A DNA stretch of 64,000 nt. It comes from Rotaria socialis. Lineage: Eukaryota; Rotifera; Eurotatoria; Philodinida; Philodinidae. Of the stretch, positions 25,840 through 36,211 are shown one piece after another. The stretch covers positions 61,458 through 125,457 of the forward strand of contig CAJNYU010003184.1 in the NCBI GenBank assembly GCA_905331475.1, given 5' to 3'. A program made the position numbers and the translations under genes. Below the pieces are notes generated by a model. It saw nothing but the letters and a program-made list of their open reading frames with translations, was not told the DNA's origin and made no database searches. Position 1 is the first letter of the stretch. Each line of letters begins with the position of its first letter.

Positions 25840-27100
25840 TATGATCGAGGATCATCTAGAAACAGGTTGGTCAGATTATATGAAATAAATCGCAAGGAGT
25901 CTACAAATCATGTGCTTATGTTGACAAGGAGAACGAATGGACATTCGAGTAGAAGTTTAAATGTTTCTTTTTTTCTCTTTCTTTCTTGCTTTCAGTCTTT
26001 CTTTCGTTCGCTTTTTTTTATTGATTACTTGTTTCGTCGACACCATCGACTCTTTCATTTTCGTACTGTTTAATTCTATTGGCAGGATGATTCACTACTA
26101 CAATATGGTATCCATTTTTCGTTTTTACTTGCGAATCGTTCTTATTCTCTGTATTGATCATGATTTGCATATACTAGAACATGAAGGGTAACCAATCAAT
26201 CATCCATGACTATAGTTAAAGAAATGCTTTCCGTCTGAATATGTTAGCATTGACTATTACAAACGCAACAATTATTATTTAAGTAAGGGTATAATATATG
26301 AAGAACATAAACATCGGTTTAATATGCTTATACTCCTAGTAGATGTCCCTAGCTGGCAATGATACTGATGATAAAAGGAATAATATTTTATTTAAATTTT
26401 CGTTTACGACAGTTAAAGAAAAAAAGACCTAACTAAGTTAGTCTAAGGATGAATTTGCATTATTCCTTAAAATTCATTGATAGACCTATATACGATACTT
26501 GTGAGCATAGTAGAAAATTCCGATAAGAATTTATTTTTATAAGACTTAGATTAATACAAGATGCTTATAAAAGAATGTTTTATATTGAATTACAGTGAAA
26601 AAAAATGATGCTAACATATATTTAATAAAGTTTTCATCCTATGAGTTTATGCATGAAGAAGCACAGAAGCTTTTTACGCAAGTTATGCTATTGCATAGTA
26701 AATATATTCTTTATTTTAGAGCAAGGAACATTTTATAATATTAGTCAATACCTTAGAGTAGTCTGTTTTATTGATCAGTGAATAATTTTATGGAATTTTC
26801 TCTGCAATAAACATGAAGAAAAATTTTTTTTTCTAGTCTTGACCATGAATGAGTCAGTATCAATTAATTCTTCATTCATATTAGGTCGCGGCGTGTTTAA
26901 TTCTTTTACTGAAAGATAATTTTTTAGATATCGCTGTTCTTTTCAACATAACCCTTATTTACCGCAAATAATATAACTGTAAGAAATTTACTGAAAAACT
27001 CAGAGTAGAATATCACAGTAAATAAGAGAAAGAAGAAACAGATACCTGATTAATTATATCAATACAACTATAAACTAGATGGTATTCGAGTTTCACTCGA
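25840..27100. other. 5' flank of ASH1, no gene supported
   Basis: This is the upstream side of the minus-strand ASH1 gene. A pyrimidine-rich run (tttctttttttctctttctttcttgctttc) lies at 25961-26020. Overlapping frames there translate to Phe/Ser-rich text and look like chance. Confidence 0.4.
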
Positions 27101-27106
27101 CTACGA

Positions 27107-27931
27107 AATGCGGTGCGAAGCACACGAGCCGAATTTTCGAAAGTAGCGAGAATAAGATTTAAAAATAAATGATTCACTTTAAGATTCATTACAAACGTTT
27201 ATTTTTTTTTAATTTCCGTATACGAATTTTGAATAAAAATTTCGCATTCACTATTCTTAAATCGACCATTTTGAAATTCATCACTAGGAAATCTCTCTGA
27301 AAATGTAACAACCAGTTGTCTAACAATTTTTTTCATTGAACGATTAATTATTTTAATGATTCACTATCTTAGATCAGATGCGAAGAAATAGACTATTGGC
27401 TACTATTACTTGATGACGTCATTTTNNNNNNNNNNNNNNNNNNNNNNNNNNNNNNNNNNNNNNNNNNNNNNNNNNNNNNNNNNNNNNNNNNNNNNNNNNN
27501 NNNNNNNNNNNNNNNNNNNNNNNNNNNNNNNNNNNNNNNNNNNNNNNNNNNNNNNNNNNNNNNNNNNNNNNNNNNNNNNNNNNNNNNNNNNNNNNNNNNN
27601 NNNNNNNNNNNNNNNNNNNNNNNNNNNNNNNNNNNNNNNNNNNNNNNNNNNNNNNNNNNNNNNNNNNNNNNNNNNNNNNNNNNNNNNNNNNNNNNNNNNN
27701 NNNNNNNNNNNNNNNNNNNNNNNNNNNNNNNNNNNNNNNNNNNNNNNNNNNNNNNNNNNNNNNNNNNNNNNNNNNNNNNNNNNNNNNNNNNNNNNNNNNN
27801 NNNNNNNNNNNNNNNNNNNNNNNNNNNNNNNNNNNNNNNNNNNNNNNNNNNNNNCTACAGAAATGCTTCTGCTTCGCATCGCATTAAAAACTCGCGACGG
27901 ACTACATAAATGCTGTGCTTCGCACCGCATT
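27107..27931. repeat. Assembly gap (27426-27854) flanked by inverted copies of a minisatellite
   Basis: The run of 429 N bases is an assembly gap. On its left, 27107-27124 is the exact reverse complement of 27914-27931 on its right (18 bases, TGTGCTTCGCACCGCATT). On the right the motif GCTTCGCAYCGCATT occurs twice, at 27871-27885 and 27917-27931. That gives a 46-base period with similar flanks (aaatgct before, aa after). A tandem array, probably in inverted orientation, therefore seems to fill the gap. The protein-like frames across the N run are artefacts. Confidence 0.7.
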
Positions 27932-29193
27932 AATAATAGGATTGATATCTAACAAGGGCAGTCTATCTTAAAGTTAATGAGAAGCGTAAGATTCCAAGCT
28001 TAGAGAACAGCAAAAATATGATAGACAAGGAAAATCCAGAGAGAGATAAAATGTTGTTTTATAGCAATGGTTTTAGGAAAAGCTTCTTTCAGTTTATTTC
28101 TACATAAAAATGAGAATTACTCTGTCGGTTGATTTTCTTTTCAAGAAAATTTGCATGTTTCTCCAAAAAATCTTTTACTACCACATAATACGCCTATCCT
28201 TGAATTTTCTCGGCGAGTTCAAACAGTGTTTTTTCTCTGCATTTTTCTAAAGTTTCCTTTTAGATCTATATTTTTTGTGATCGACGGTTGCTTATGAGAG
28301 CAGTTTCAATGTATTGCAGCCTGAGTTCCATTTGCTTCAGATCAGTTTCATGATCTATACTACCAATAAATCGAACATAATTCGAGTGTTTTAGAAAATA
28401 TTCATTAAGAAATATGAATCGGAGCTGTAGCAGTGTGTAATGGTGGCATAGATTAAAACTATTCAAAATGAATTATTACATAGGCTGTGAGAGGTAAACA
28501 TTTTAGAAAGAAAACTTCGTATGAAATTCATAGAAAATTTATTCGAATTGAAGTTGATGTAAATAATACAGTTTTTTTTCTTTTATTGATTTGTACAAAT
28601 TATTCTACTAATCAGAAGAAAGACAATCGAGGAAACCGAAAGAAATAATTTGCTTCACGTGATCACAAAGAAAGAGTGAATGTTTGGGAAATTTAAACAC
28701 ATCTCTTCATTTAGTAATAAGGTCTACCCGTAGCTGGATATTTTTAACATAGTAAACAAGCAGAGATTTTCTATTGCAAGAAACTAAATTAGTAATAATC
28801 ATGTTAGATCGTGGAGTATATCTGCGTTTATATATAACTATATATATATATATATATACATAGATCTTGTTTTGTATTCATGCAAGATAACATGATAATG
28901 CTTTTAGTTTACGTGTCATTTATTAATTAGCACGAAAATAATTGGTGCTCATCTAGAGGTACAAGTCATTTTAACTAAACATTTACTATAATTCTCATTT
29001 CTCTCTCTCATGAATTACTTAGATTTATGGTGACGACTTATTAAAATGAGTGATGCGTATTAATATATTCATGGATGTAAAATATTATGTTGATGTCATG
29101 TTATAAAACTGGTAAAATTAATTTTGTTTTACACTGTTTTTTATGAGAAAAAGATTGATGATTGCATGTGTTCTTGTAATGACTTAAAATTAT
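27932..29193. other. Non-coding region
   Basis: No gene chain is supported. A 66-codon minus frame at 28266-28466 (LLQLRFIFLNEYFLKHSNYVRF) has fairly ordinary composition and could be a lone decayed exon, but nothing around it extends the frame. Confidence 0.35.
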
Positions 29194-29201
29194 GTGTGAA
29201 G

Positions 29202-30591
29202 CAGGGCTCCTAGTGGGATGGGATGGGACGAAATTTTCGTCCCGTGGGATAATGCAAGTCGTTCCATCCCATCCCATGGGATTCGCTATATTTACGAGAA
29301 ATCTTACTGAAAATCAAGGTTTATTTTTTTTGTAACTGAAAATTCGAAGTTTTCCAGCATTCTGATTTGAATATTGGAATTAGGGATGCACCAATTCCTA
29401 GTAGATTGCAAGAAAGAAGATATTTCCCCCTGATTTAGAATGGAGTTGTCATCTGATTCCATATATCAGCCAAGACCATTTTTTTGCTCTATGTAAAACG
29501 ATAGTCGAGATTTATGAAAGACTAAAAAACGTTTTCGGATTTGACTCAGAATTTGAATTTTCAAGCCGTTTTCGGTCAAATCCTATTCAATTTCAGACTT
29601 GCAGTTTGCATTACACAAATTCTAAGAATAGATTTGAAAAAAACGTTCAAAACTGAACAGAAAAAATAAGTGAGTCGAGGCTTAGTCCATAACTCTTAAT
29701 GCTGAAAACATGTAAACATTGGAAAAAAATTCAAGAAATTGACGGGATTTGATCTTTCCCCACTTAAAAATGACGTGTCCGGTAGTGAGAATTACCGATC
29801 GAACATCTCTTTCTTCATATTTTTCTGTTCAGTTTTAAACGCTTTTTTCAAATCTATTCTTAGAATTTGTGTAATGCAAATTGTAAGTCTGAAACTAAGG
29901 ATGATAATGAGGAAGAAATAATTATAGAAGGTGACATTGAACAATTTATAAAACAAAAGATGATGCTATTTTATTAAAACATTGAAACAAAAAGAACATT
30001 CATGTTTATTTCCCCATGTTGGAAAAAACGGAGTAAAATTGACGGTTTACTGGTTTTACCGCTCCGGTTACCGGCTCCCATCAACACAAATTTACCGCGG
30101 TAAACCGGGGGTTTCGGGAAACACCGCGGTTTACCGCCGGTATTTTTTGATTAACCGGTTCGCTGAGCGTTTATAAAAAATTGTTGCTAAAAGTCATTGA
30201 TCGGGCTATCTTAGGCATCTTTTTTTCCTATATGATAACGGTAAAAAAAGGGTACCGGAAAAACTAGCGGTTAGCCGCGGTATTACCGCTCAGGTTACCG
30301 GCTCCCATTTCATACAAATTTACCGCTTTTCTAAAATTACCGCGGTTTACCGCAAAAATTGAAGCGGTATTCGCGACATGGGTCTGTTTTCTATGTTTTA
30401 TCGTATTCTTTAGTCAATTGTTCGAATAGAGTTCGGAGTTGGGTTAATGACCAGTACGGAAAAAGAATGATAATATTCACACTTTTCACCTATTGTCAAG
30501 TGTGACATAAATGAATAATCATTTTTTCTTTAAAAAGATAATCGCATTTATCATGGGATTAGGAACTCATCCCATCCCATGAGGAGGCCTG
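29202..30591. mobile_element. Composite non-autonomous hAT-like element
   Basis: The ends are inverted repeats: CAGGGCTCCTAGTGGGATGG at 29202 against CAGGCCTCCTCATGGGATGG read from 30591. They are flanked by near-identical 8-bp direct repeats, GTGTGAAG (29194-29201) and GTGTGAAA (30592-30599). Ends starting CAGG with an 8-bp duplication are typical of hAT elements (family knowledge). Inside lie a second inverted repeat of about 76 bases (29591-29667 against 29819-29894) and a GC-rich nested segment. No transposase frame is present. Confidence 0.65.
30013..30382. mobile_element. Nested element rich in ACCGCGGTAAA motifs
   Basis: Within the hAT-like element, the ends CCCATGTTGGAAAAA (30013) and CCCATGTCGCGAATA (reverse from 30382) match at 11 of 15 positions. 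The interior repeats TTTACCGCGG and its reverse complement many times, including a perfect palindrome TTTACCGCGGTAAA. A directly repeated block (ttaccgctcNggttaccggc) starts near 30057 and again near 30283. Such subterminal arrays are common transposase-binding sites in hAT elements (family knowledge). No clear target duplication was found. Confidence 0.45.
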
Positions 30592-30607
30592 GTGTGAAAT
30601 GTGTTTT

Positions 30608-30870
30608 TTTGTGTACTCACAAAGTGAGTACACCCTAGATTCGGTCAGTGTGTCCGTCCGTCCGTCTGTTAACACGATAACTCTTGACAGGCTCATCCAA
30701 TTGTCATGAAATTTTGCACACATAATGATCTCATCAATATCTCAGTCGAGTTCGAAGATGAAAAGGATCCGTCAAGAAATGACTGAGTTATCGAAAAATT
30801 TGTCATTTTTGACCCGACCATCACTGAGGTGGTACAGAGATTTTTTTCTCAGAATTATTCACAACATATA
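30608..30870 (+). repeat. Dispersed repeat, copy 1, with 5' hairpin
   Basis: It begins GTGTACTCAC-aaa-GTGAGTACAC, a perfect 10-bp stem, followed by a CGTCCGTCCGTC run, acacgataact, and a conserved block (tcagtcgagttcgaagatga, then ggatccgtcaagaaatg). The same order recurs at the right edge of the window at roughly 80% identity by eye. The short frame 30725-30946 inside it is not a gene. Confidence 0.75.
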
Positions 30871-30950
30871 TAAATCGACTCAGTTTTTTGCAGTACACAT
30901 AACAATCGGATGCGAATCCGATGTTTCCGCATTTTTTTTCGATTAGATTC

Positions 30951-33411
30951 ACTGATTGATCTATTTTATGCGCTGATTTTCTATATTATGATGATAATTG
31001 ATTGAAGACAGAAACTTGCCTTTATAAAAATCCAAGGTAGCGATGCATGCACCATATTAGACATGAGTATAGGAAACAATTATTGATTTTATACATTTTA
31101 TATCGGTTCAGAGTAGTAGATGAAAGAAGTAGTTATCAAATTTTTGTAATAAAACCTTTCTTTATTCGTTAATCGTGGTATGAATAAACTAATTAATGGG
31201 GGTTTATCAAGTTCTATCAAATTGCGAAAAAATAAGTATGTAATAGAGAAGAAAAGCAAAACCAAATTGGCAGTTCACAGGGTATTCTCCGTTTATACTA
31301 GTCCTTGATTTATATGTAAGGAAGGAAAAACACAAAATTCTTCATGTAGCTCATTATTTCTTTAATAAATGCTTTATTATTCTATTTAACCAAACAAATT
31401 ATACAACATATGCCATTCTTTCTTCATCACAACTTAACCCACCTGAAGCGATAGAATAATGTGTTCTTTTTGTCATAAAGAACATTATAAACCAAGTTGT
31501 TGAACACTTCATAGCATTTTTTGGTAAAATTTCTATCTTTCATTAAGCAAATAGCAGCATTCTGGAAAAAAATGAAACTATGTCCTCAAGTTATTGTTTC
31601 CTATTTCCATGAAAAGCAAAACTTCATTTTCATTGCCTGATGGCTTTAGTTATTATTGTTGTTATTTGAGGAAATCATCATGGATAGACACTAGATTTTT
31701 CCACGGTGGAATTTTTCAGAACATGAAATGACCTTGACTGATAATTAAAATTATCATCGAAGAAATACTTCAGTAGATTAATCAATCTTGACTGAAGTAA
31801 TTAAATCTATCAACATTCCATAAAAAAAACAATTGTGTCCTTCATTGATTGAATACAGAAGCAGCATAGTAACTCTTACATTGATAGACACGTTGTCAAA
31901 AGCTTGAAGAAATAAAATAAACTGAATACTGCTCCTTTCGAACACGATATTGACAAAGAAACGAATAGTTACTTTTAAGAATTGAATAACAATTTAATAA
32001 ATAATAAATGAGTGTACCGAATTATTTTTATTAATAAACGATGAAAAACTTCATGTCAAAACTCATTTCTCAGCAATGTAACATAGAATAGACTTGGCAA
32101 TTGTTTGATGAAAAAAGCAATGTGATTTTTTCCAGCGTTCAAAATATTATTCCGAAGTCTTCACAAAAATTCTCGTTCTCATCGTAGTCACTTAGTAGGA
32201 TAATGATATGAGATAGTGCAGACTTGTACGATGACATATTGAAAATAACAGTAATCATCTATAGATTCTTGTCAAACATTTTCTGTTGAACTAATCGCAA
32301 TCAAACCATTTTTACTGGCGGATATGAATAATGATTCGATTAGTTCAAAAACAAAATTCACTTCTAGATTATGGGAGTCGTTTTAACAGACGGAAAACTA
32401 AAAACGCAGAGTGTCTTATGTTTTTCTTTCTCAACGTCAATCTTATCGTTTCAGTCAAATAAAGGTTTTATGAAATGAAGTTTTCTCTTTTCAATAATCG
32501 CTTTAATCAGCGACGTCATCGAGATTTAACAGAGACAATTTTACATCATTCTATAATTACCACAGCATGGTTTACTGTTCTGAATAGTTTGATTACTTTT
32601 GAATATGACCGTTCCACTTCGCTTCTTTTCTCTCCATGACGTCTTCATTAATGTTGAATTGAACGATATGCGTTTCACTTTCACTTATATTGTATATGAC
32701 ACTTATATATCAGTGTGTTCGCGCTGATAGAGGTGCGATTCATGTGATCAACTAGTACAATAAACGCTATTAGCAATGCAGATAGCACATCTATTCATTC
32801 AGCTCGTTCAGTTGATTCCTTTTGCGTAACCACTCAAGATTATCAGTCTCAAAGCAAACTAAACTAATTAAAAAAATTAATTTCTATTATTCCATAGTTA
32901 TAAAATATACAAGAATTTTTAAACATTAAATTAAAAACATGTAGAATATATGATAATATCTTAATTTAGTTATTTACGTTTCCGTCTTATTTTTTAAAAT
33001 AACTAAAACTTGTGCGTAGTTTTATTGAATAACAGATTATAAATTTAAGACATTGTCGTTTACATGGTGAAAAGCACCTTGATGTAACACTCGCACACAT
33101 GATACATCAATATATAGATGCTTATCGATTGTTTGCGAACAAGACTATTTTCGTATGTGCTCTAATGCTATTTTATTTTAACCAAAAATAGCAGCAAAAA
33201 CAACAACCATAGATGGTTGAAGTAATATAACATGTGTGATCACACAATATATTACAAAAAGATTATAGAAAAAAAAAGAGGCAGAAGTAGTTGGCACCAC
33301 TACACAATGAGTCTTTTTCATGGGAGGCAACAAAAGAAAACACGCTTACATTAATTAAGAGAAATATAGCTAATAAACAAATATTTTGATATAATTAAAT
33401 AAAAAAATGAT
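30951..33411. other. Non-coding region
   Basis: About 2.4 kb without a supported exon or bounded repeat. It lies downstream of the SR-protein gene and contains scattered AT-rich simple sequence only. Confidence 0.45.
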
Positions 33412-34979
33412 TTATCTTCTTATTTTTCTTTTAGAATGCTTTCTACTTGAATCATTATCTTGAAATCTTTAAAAGAAAAGAAAAATTTTAGAAGAAAAAA
33501 TTTAAATAATTTAGTCTACCTTTTAGATTTTGATTGTTTATTTTCTGAAGTTTCATCTTCAGAAGATGAATCAGAAGCTGATTTTTGTTCAGATGTTGAA
33601 ACATTTTCATCCGAACCAGAGCGAGATCTAAAACAAAAGGATATTATGGTTATACGACAAATATTCAACAAAAACAAATCGAACCGTTTTTTAGCTCTAT
33701 GTGATGGTGGTGGTGTTTGTGGACCACGTTCACGTGGTTCTTTCGAAGAAGATGACGACGATGATGATGGTGTAGATTGTCGTTTACGTTTTCGTTCCCG
33801 TTCACGACTCGATGGATTTTTTCGTGATTTTGAGCTTCTATAAATAAAACATTATGGTATATTTTCTATATTCTGATATAGTTTCATTATTCGAAAGGAA
33901 AAAAATATATCAATATATACAGTAGATCGGTCAAAACCAACCTGTAGCTATGTAGTATTATCCATTATATTTATTGTGGAGCTGACTGTTTCGAAAGAGA
34001 AAGAAATTTAGTCGATCGTCAAAATGACACTTCTCTTCAACCATAGATGAATCGATGATGGTCATGAGAAAATAAGTGACATAGTGAGACGTGTAGTCCG
34101 ATGTATAAAGCGATCGTGATTATTATTGATGGCAAAAAAGGGAGAGACAACAATAGCCGAAGTTCGTACCTGCGTCCACCACGACTACAACTTTGTCGTG
34201 TTCGTCTATGCGACGTCTCTGGTGGATTACGATGATGACCAGATGATGAATACATATTTCGGTAGGATGACAATGACGATGGTGGCGGTGATGATACTGG
34301 AGGAAGATAACTTGGCGGTGGTGGTGGTAATCTTTGCATTAAATATGGATCACCGTATGTTCGATAATAAGATGAATCGGGATAAACAACTGAATGAGGC
34401 GAATATACCGGTGGATAAAAATCTTGTGTTCGTAAATGATTCATCGATGATAGACGAGCATTCTGTTTAAATGATGGTGGTGTTAAAGATCGACCACGAG
34501 GCATGACTGAACTTGCCATCATTGTAGCTGGATGATATTGATAATAACTTTGACGAATAGCTTGCATTGAGGGTAAACGATTCGCCGTTACCTTTTATTT
34601 TCCAAGAAAACAAAAAAAACGTAATCTATTCTGCTGTTTTAATTTTTTTTTGTAATTATCAAACCTGTAAATGATTAAATAAAGTTGATGCTGGTGAACG
34701 TTCACGTACCGCGGGTGGTCGATTATCTCGGGATGCTTTATCTGATTTAGCATATTCAACACGAAGTCTTGAACCGTTCACTGTTTTATTATTTGTATGT
34801 CTTAATGCACGTTGTGCATCGCTTGGTGATATAAATTCAACAAATCCAAAGTGTTTATTATCATCAATATAAATTGTTGAGATTTCGCCATATTTACTGA
34901 ATAGACGATTTAAATCAGATTTACGATTATTACCAATATCTCCGACGAATAATTTCGATGGTCCATTTGACGAACGCAT
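33412..34979 (-). CDS. RRM-containing SR-like RNA-binding protein
   Basis: Five exons join in frame (34979-34665, 34591-34170, 33837-33685, 33627-33520, 33466-33412) for 350 residues. The N-terminal RRM (about 8-80) has RNP2 LFVGDI and RNP1 KHFGFVEF. Next comes a Tyr/Pro/Ser-rich low-complexity region with PPPPP runs, then an Arg/Ser/Glu C-terminus (SRERERKRKR, a Ser run, RSRSGSDE). One RRM plus an RS-type tail is the plan of SR splicing factors and related nuclear RNA-binding proteins, so a role in pre-mRNA splicing is likely. The precise orthologue is not clear. The introns are 52-332 bases. The start lies 467 bases from the start of RPL30 on the other strand, so the two may share a promoter region. 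Confidence 0.82.
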
Positions 34980-35446
34980 CTAGAATTTTATTTCAAAAAT
35001 AATATTACCATCAAGTGATGCACACATAGACACAAGCAAGCCAACGACTATTATTGATTAATGGGATAGAAAGCTCAACAGCGACAGTAGCGCCCATCAA
35101 ACAATATTGAAATTGGAGGGTAGTAGTCAGCATAGAACTCAATTCCATTGAAGATTGTAATGAATCATGATTCACACGTAGTGACAACTATCCATACATT
35201 TCTAATGATAATATACACACATTGGTATAACATGGACCATGATGGATTACATTTACAATTTTGGTTATTACTTCTCACAACCAAATTGGAGGTCGAAAAC
35301 CTATTCGAGATATTCATCGAATCATAATGGCGACATGATAATACCATTTCACATGGATCTTTGTTTATGATACACTTCGTTTTATTTTCGCTAACTGTGT
35401 AACACATTGAATTCATTTTTTTTTTATCTTTTAGCTATTTTAAAAA
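34980..35446. promoter_or_regulatory. Divergent intergenic region between SR-protein gene and RPL30
   Basis: The two genes are transcribed away from each other from this 467-base interval. A run of T ending in TTTTAG at about 35418-35434, just before the RPL30 ATG, looks like the acceptor of a 5'-UTR intron or a trans-splice site. No core promoter motif is clear. Confidence 0.5.
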
Positions 35447-35930
35447 ATGGCACCACCAAAAAAAGTTGCAGGAGTAAGTTAAAAACTAAACTAACATTTA
35501 ATTTACCCATTAATTTGATTCGTTTTATTTCTGTATAGAAAAAACAAGCTGAGACAATTAACCAACGTCTCCAACTTGTTATGAAATCTGGTAAATATGT
35601 ACTTGGTTATCGTCAAACATTAAAAGCACTACGAAATGGCCAAGCTAAATTGATTCTTGTTTCAGCTAATACACCGCAAATCAGGTTAGACTTATTTGCC
35701 TATTGAAATTATTTTCTATCGATAGTTTTTTTTATAGAAAAAGTGAAATCGAATATTATGCTATGTTAGCCAAAACTGGTGTACATCATTATGGTGGTAA
35801 TAATATTGAATTAGGTACAGCTTGTGGCAAATACTTTCGTGTTGGTATTCTTGCTATAACTGATCCAGGCGATTCCGATATTATTAGAACCGTACCGGGC
35901 GAGCAATCAACTGCTATTGCAACATCATAG
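35447..35930 (+). CDS. RPL30: 60S ribosomal protein L30 (eL30)
   Basis: Three exons (35447-35473, 35539-35684, 35738-35930) give 121 residues, close to the family's usual 115. Family blocks are very strong: [18 protein letters not shown], then [19 protein letters not shown], then [15 protein letters not shown] and [11 protein letters not shown]. This is the L7Ae/L30e fold, a small RNA-binding protein of the large ribosomal subunit. In other eukaryotes it also regulates its own transcript by binding a kink-turn (family knowledge). The first exon encodes only nine residues (MAPPKKVAG). The introns are 65 and 53 bases. Confidence 0.97.
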
Positions 35931-36211
35931 GCATAAATAAATCTTCGAACTTTAGTTTCGCTTGTTTTTGTTAACAAGAAAAAAGATAATAACAAGAAAA
36001 TCATTAATAAACAAAAAAACAAAAAAAACTATTCATGTTTTTTATATTCAATCAGTCGGTCTTATTTCGTTCAATTTGTTCTAGGATAGTGTAAGAGAAA
36101 GAAATTAATCAGATGAAGAAAACATTGACAAACCTTTTTCTAACTCGAATATACATATTTCCACTAGAAAGAGTGCGAAAAGACTTTTAGACAAATTAGA
36201 ACTTAGTTTTA

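Noticed and set aside
27406-27952. 174- and 180-codon frames on both strands
   Set aside because: They consist almost wholly of undetermined bases in the assembly gap.
30725-30946. 73-codon plus frame
   Set aside because: It lies inside the dispersed repeat, whose second copy has no matching frame.
33460-33843. 127-codon acidic plus frame
   Set aside because: Antisense of the RS/Glu-rich exons of the SR-like gene; the minus reading has spliced continuity with an RRM.
35165-35416. 83-codon minus frame upstream of RPL30
   Set aside because: No motif, no splice extension, and it lies in the divergent promoter interval.
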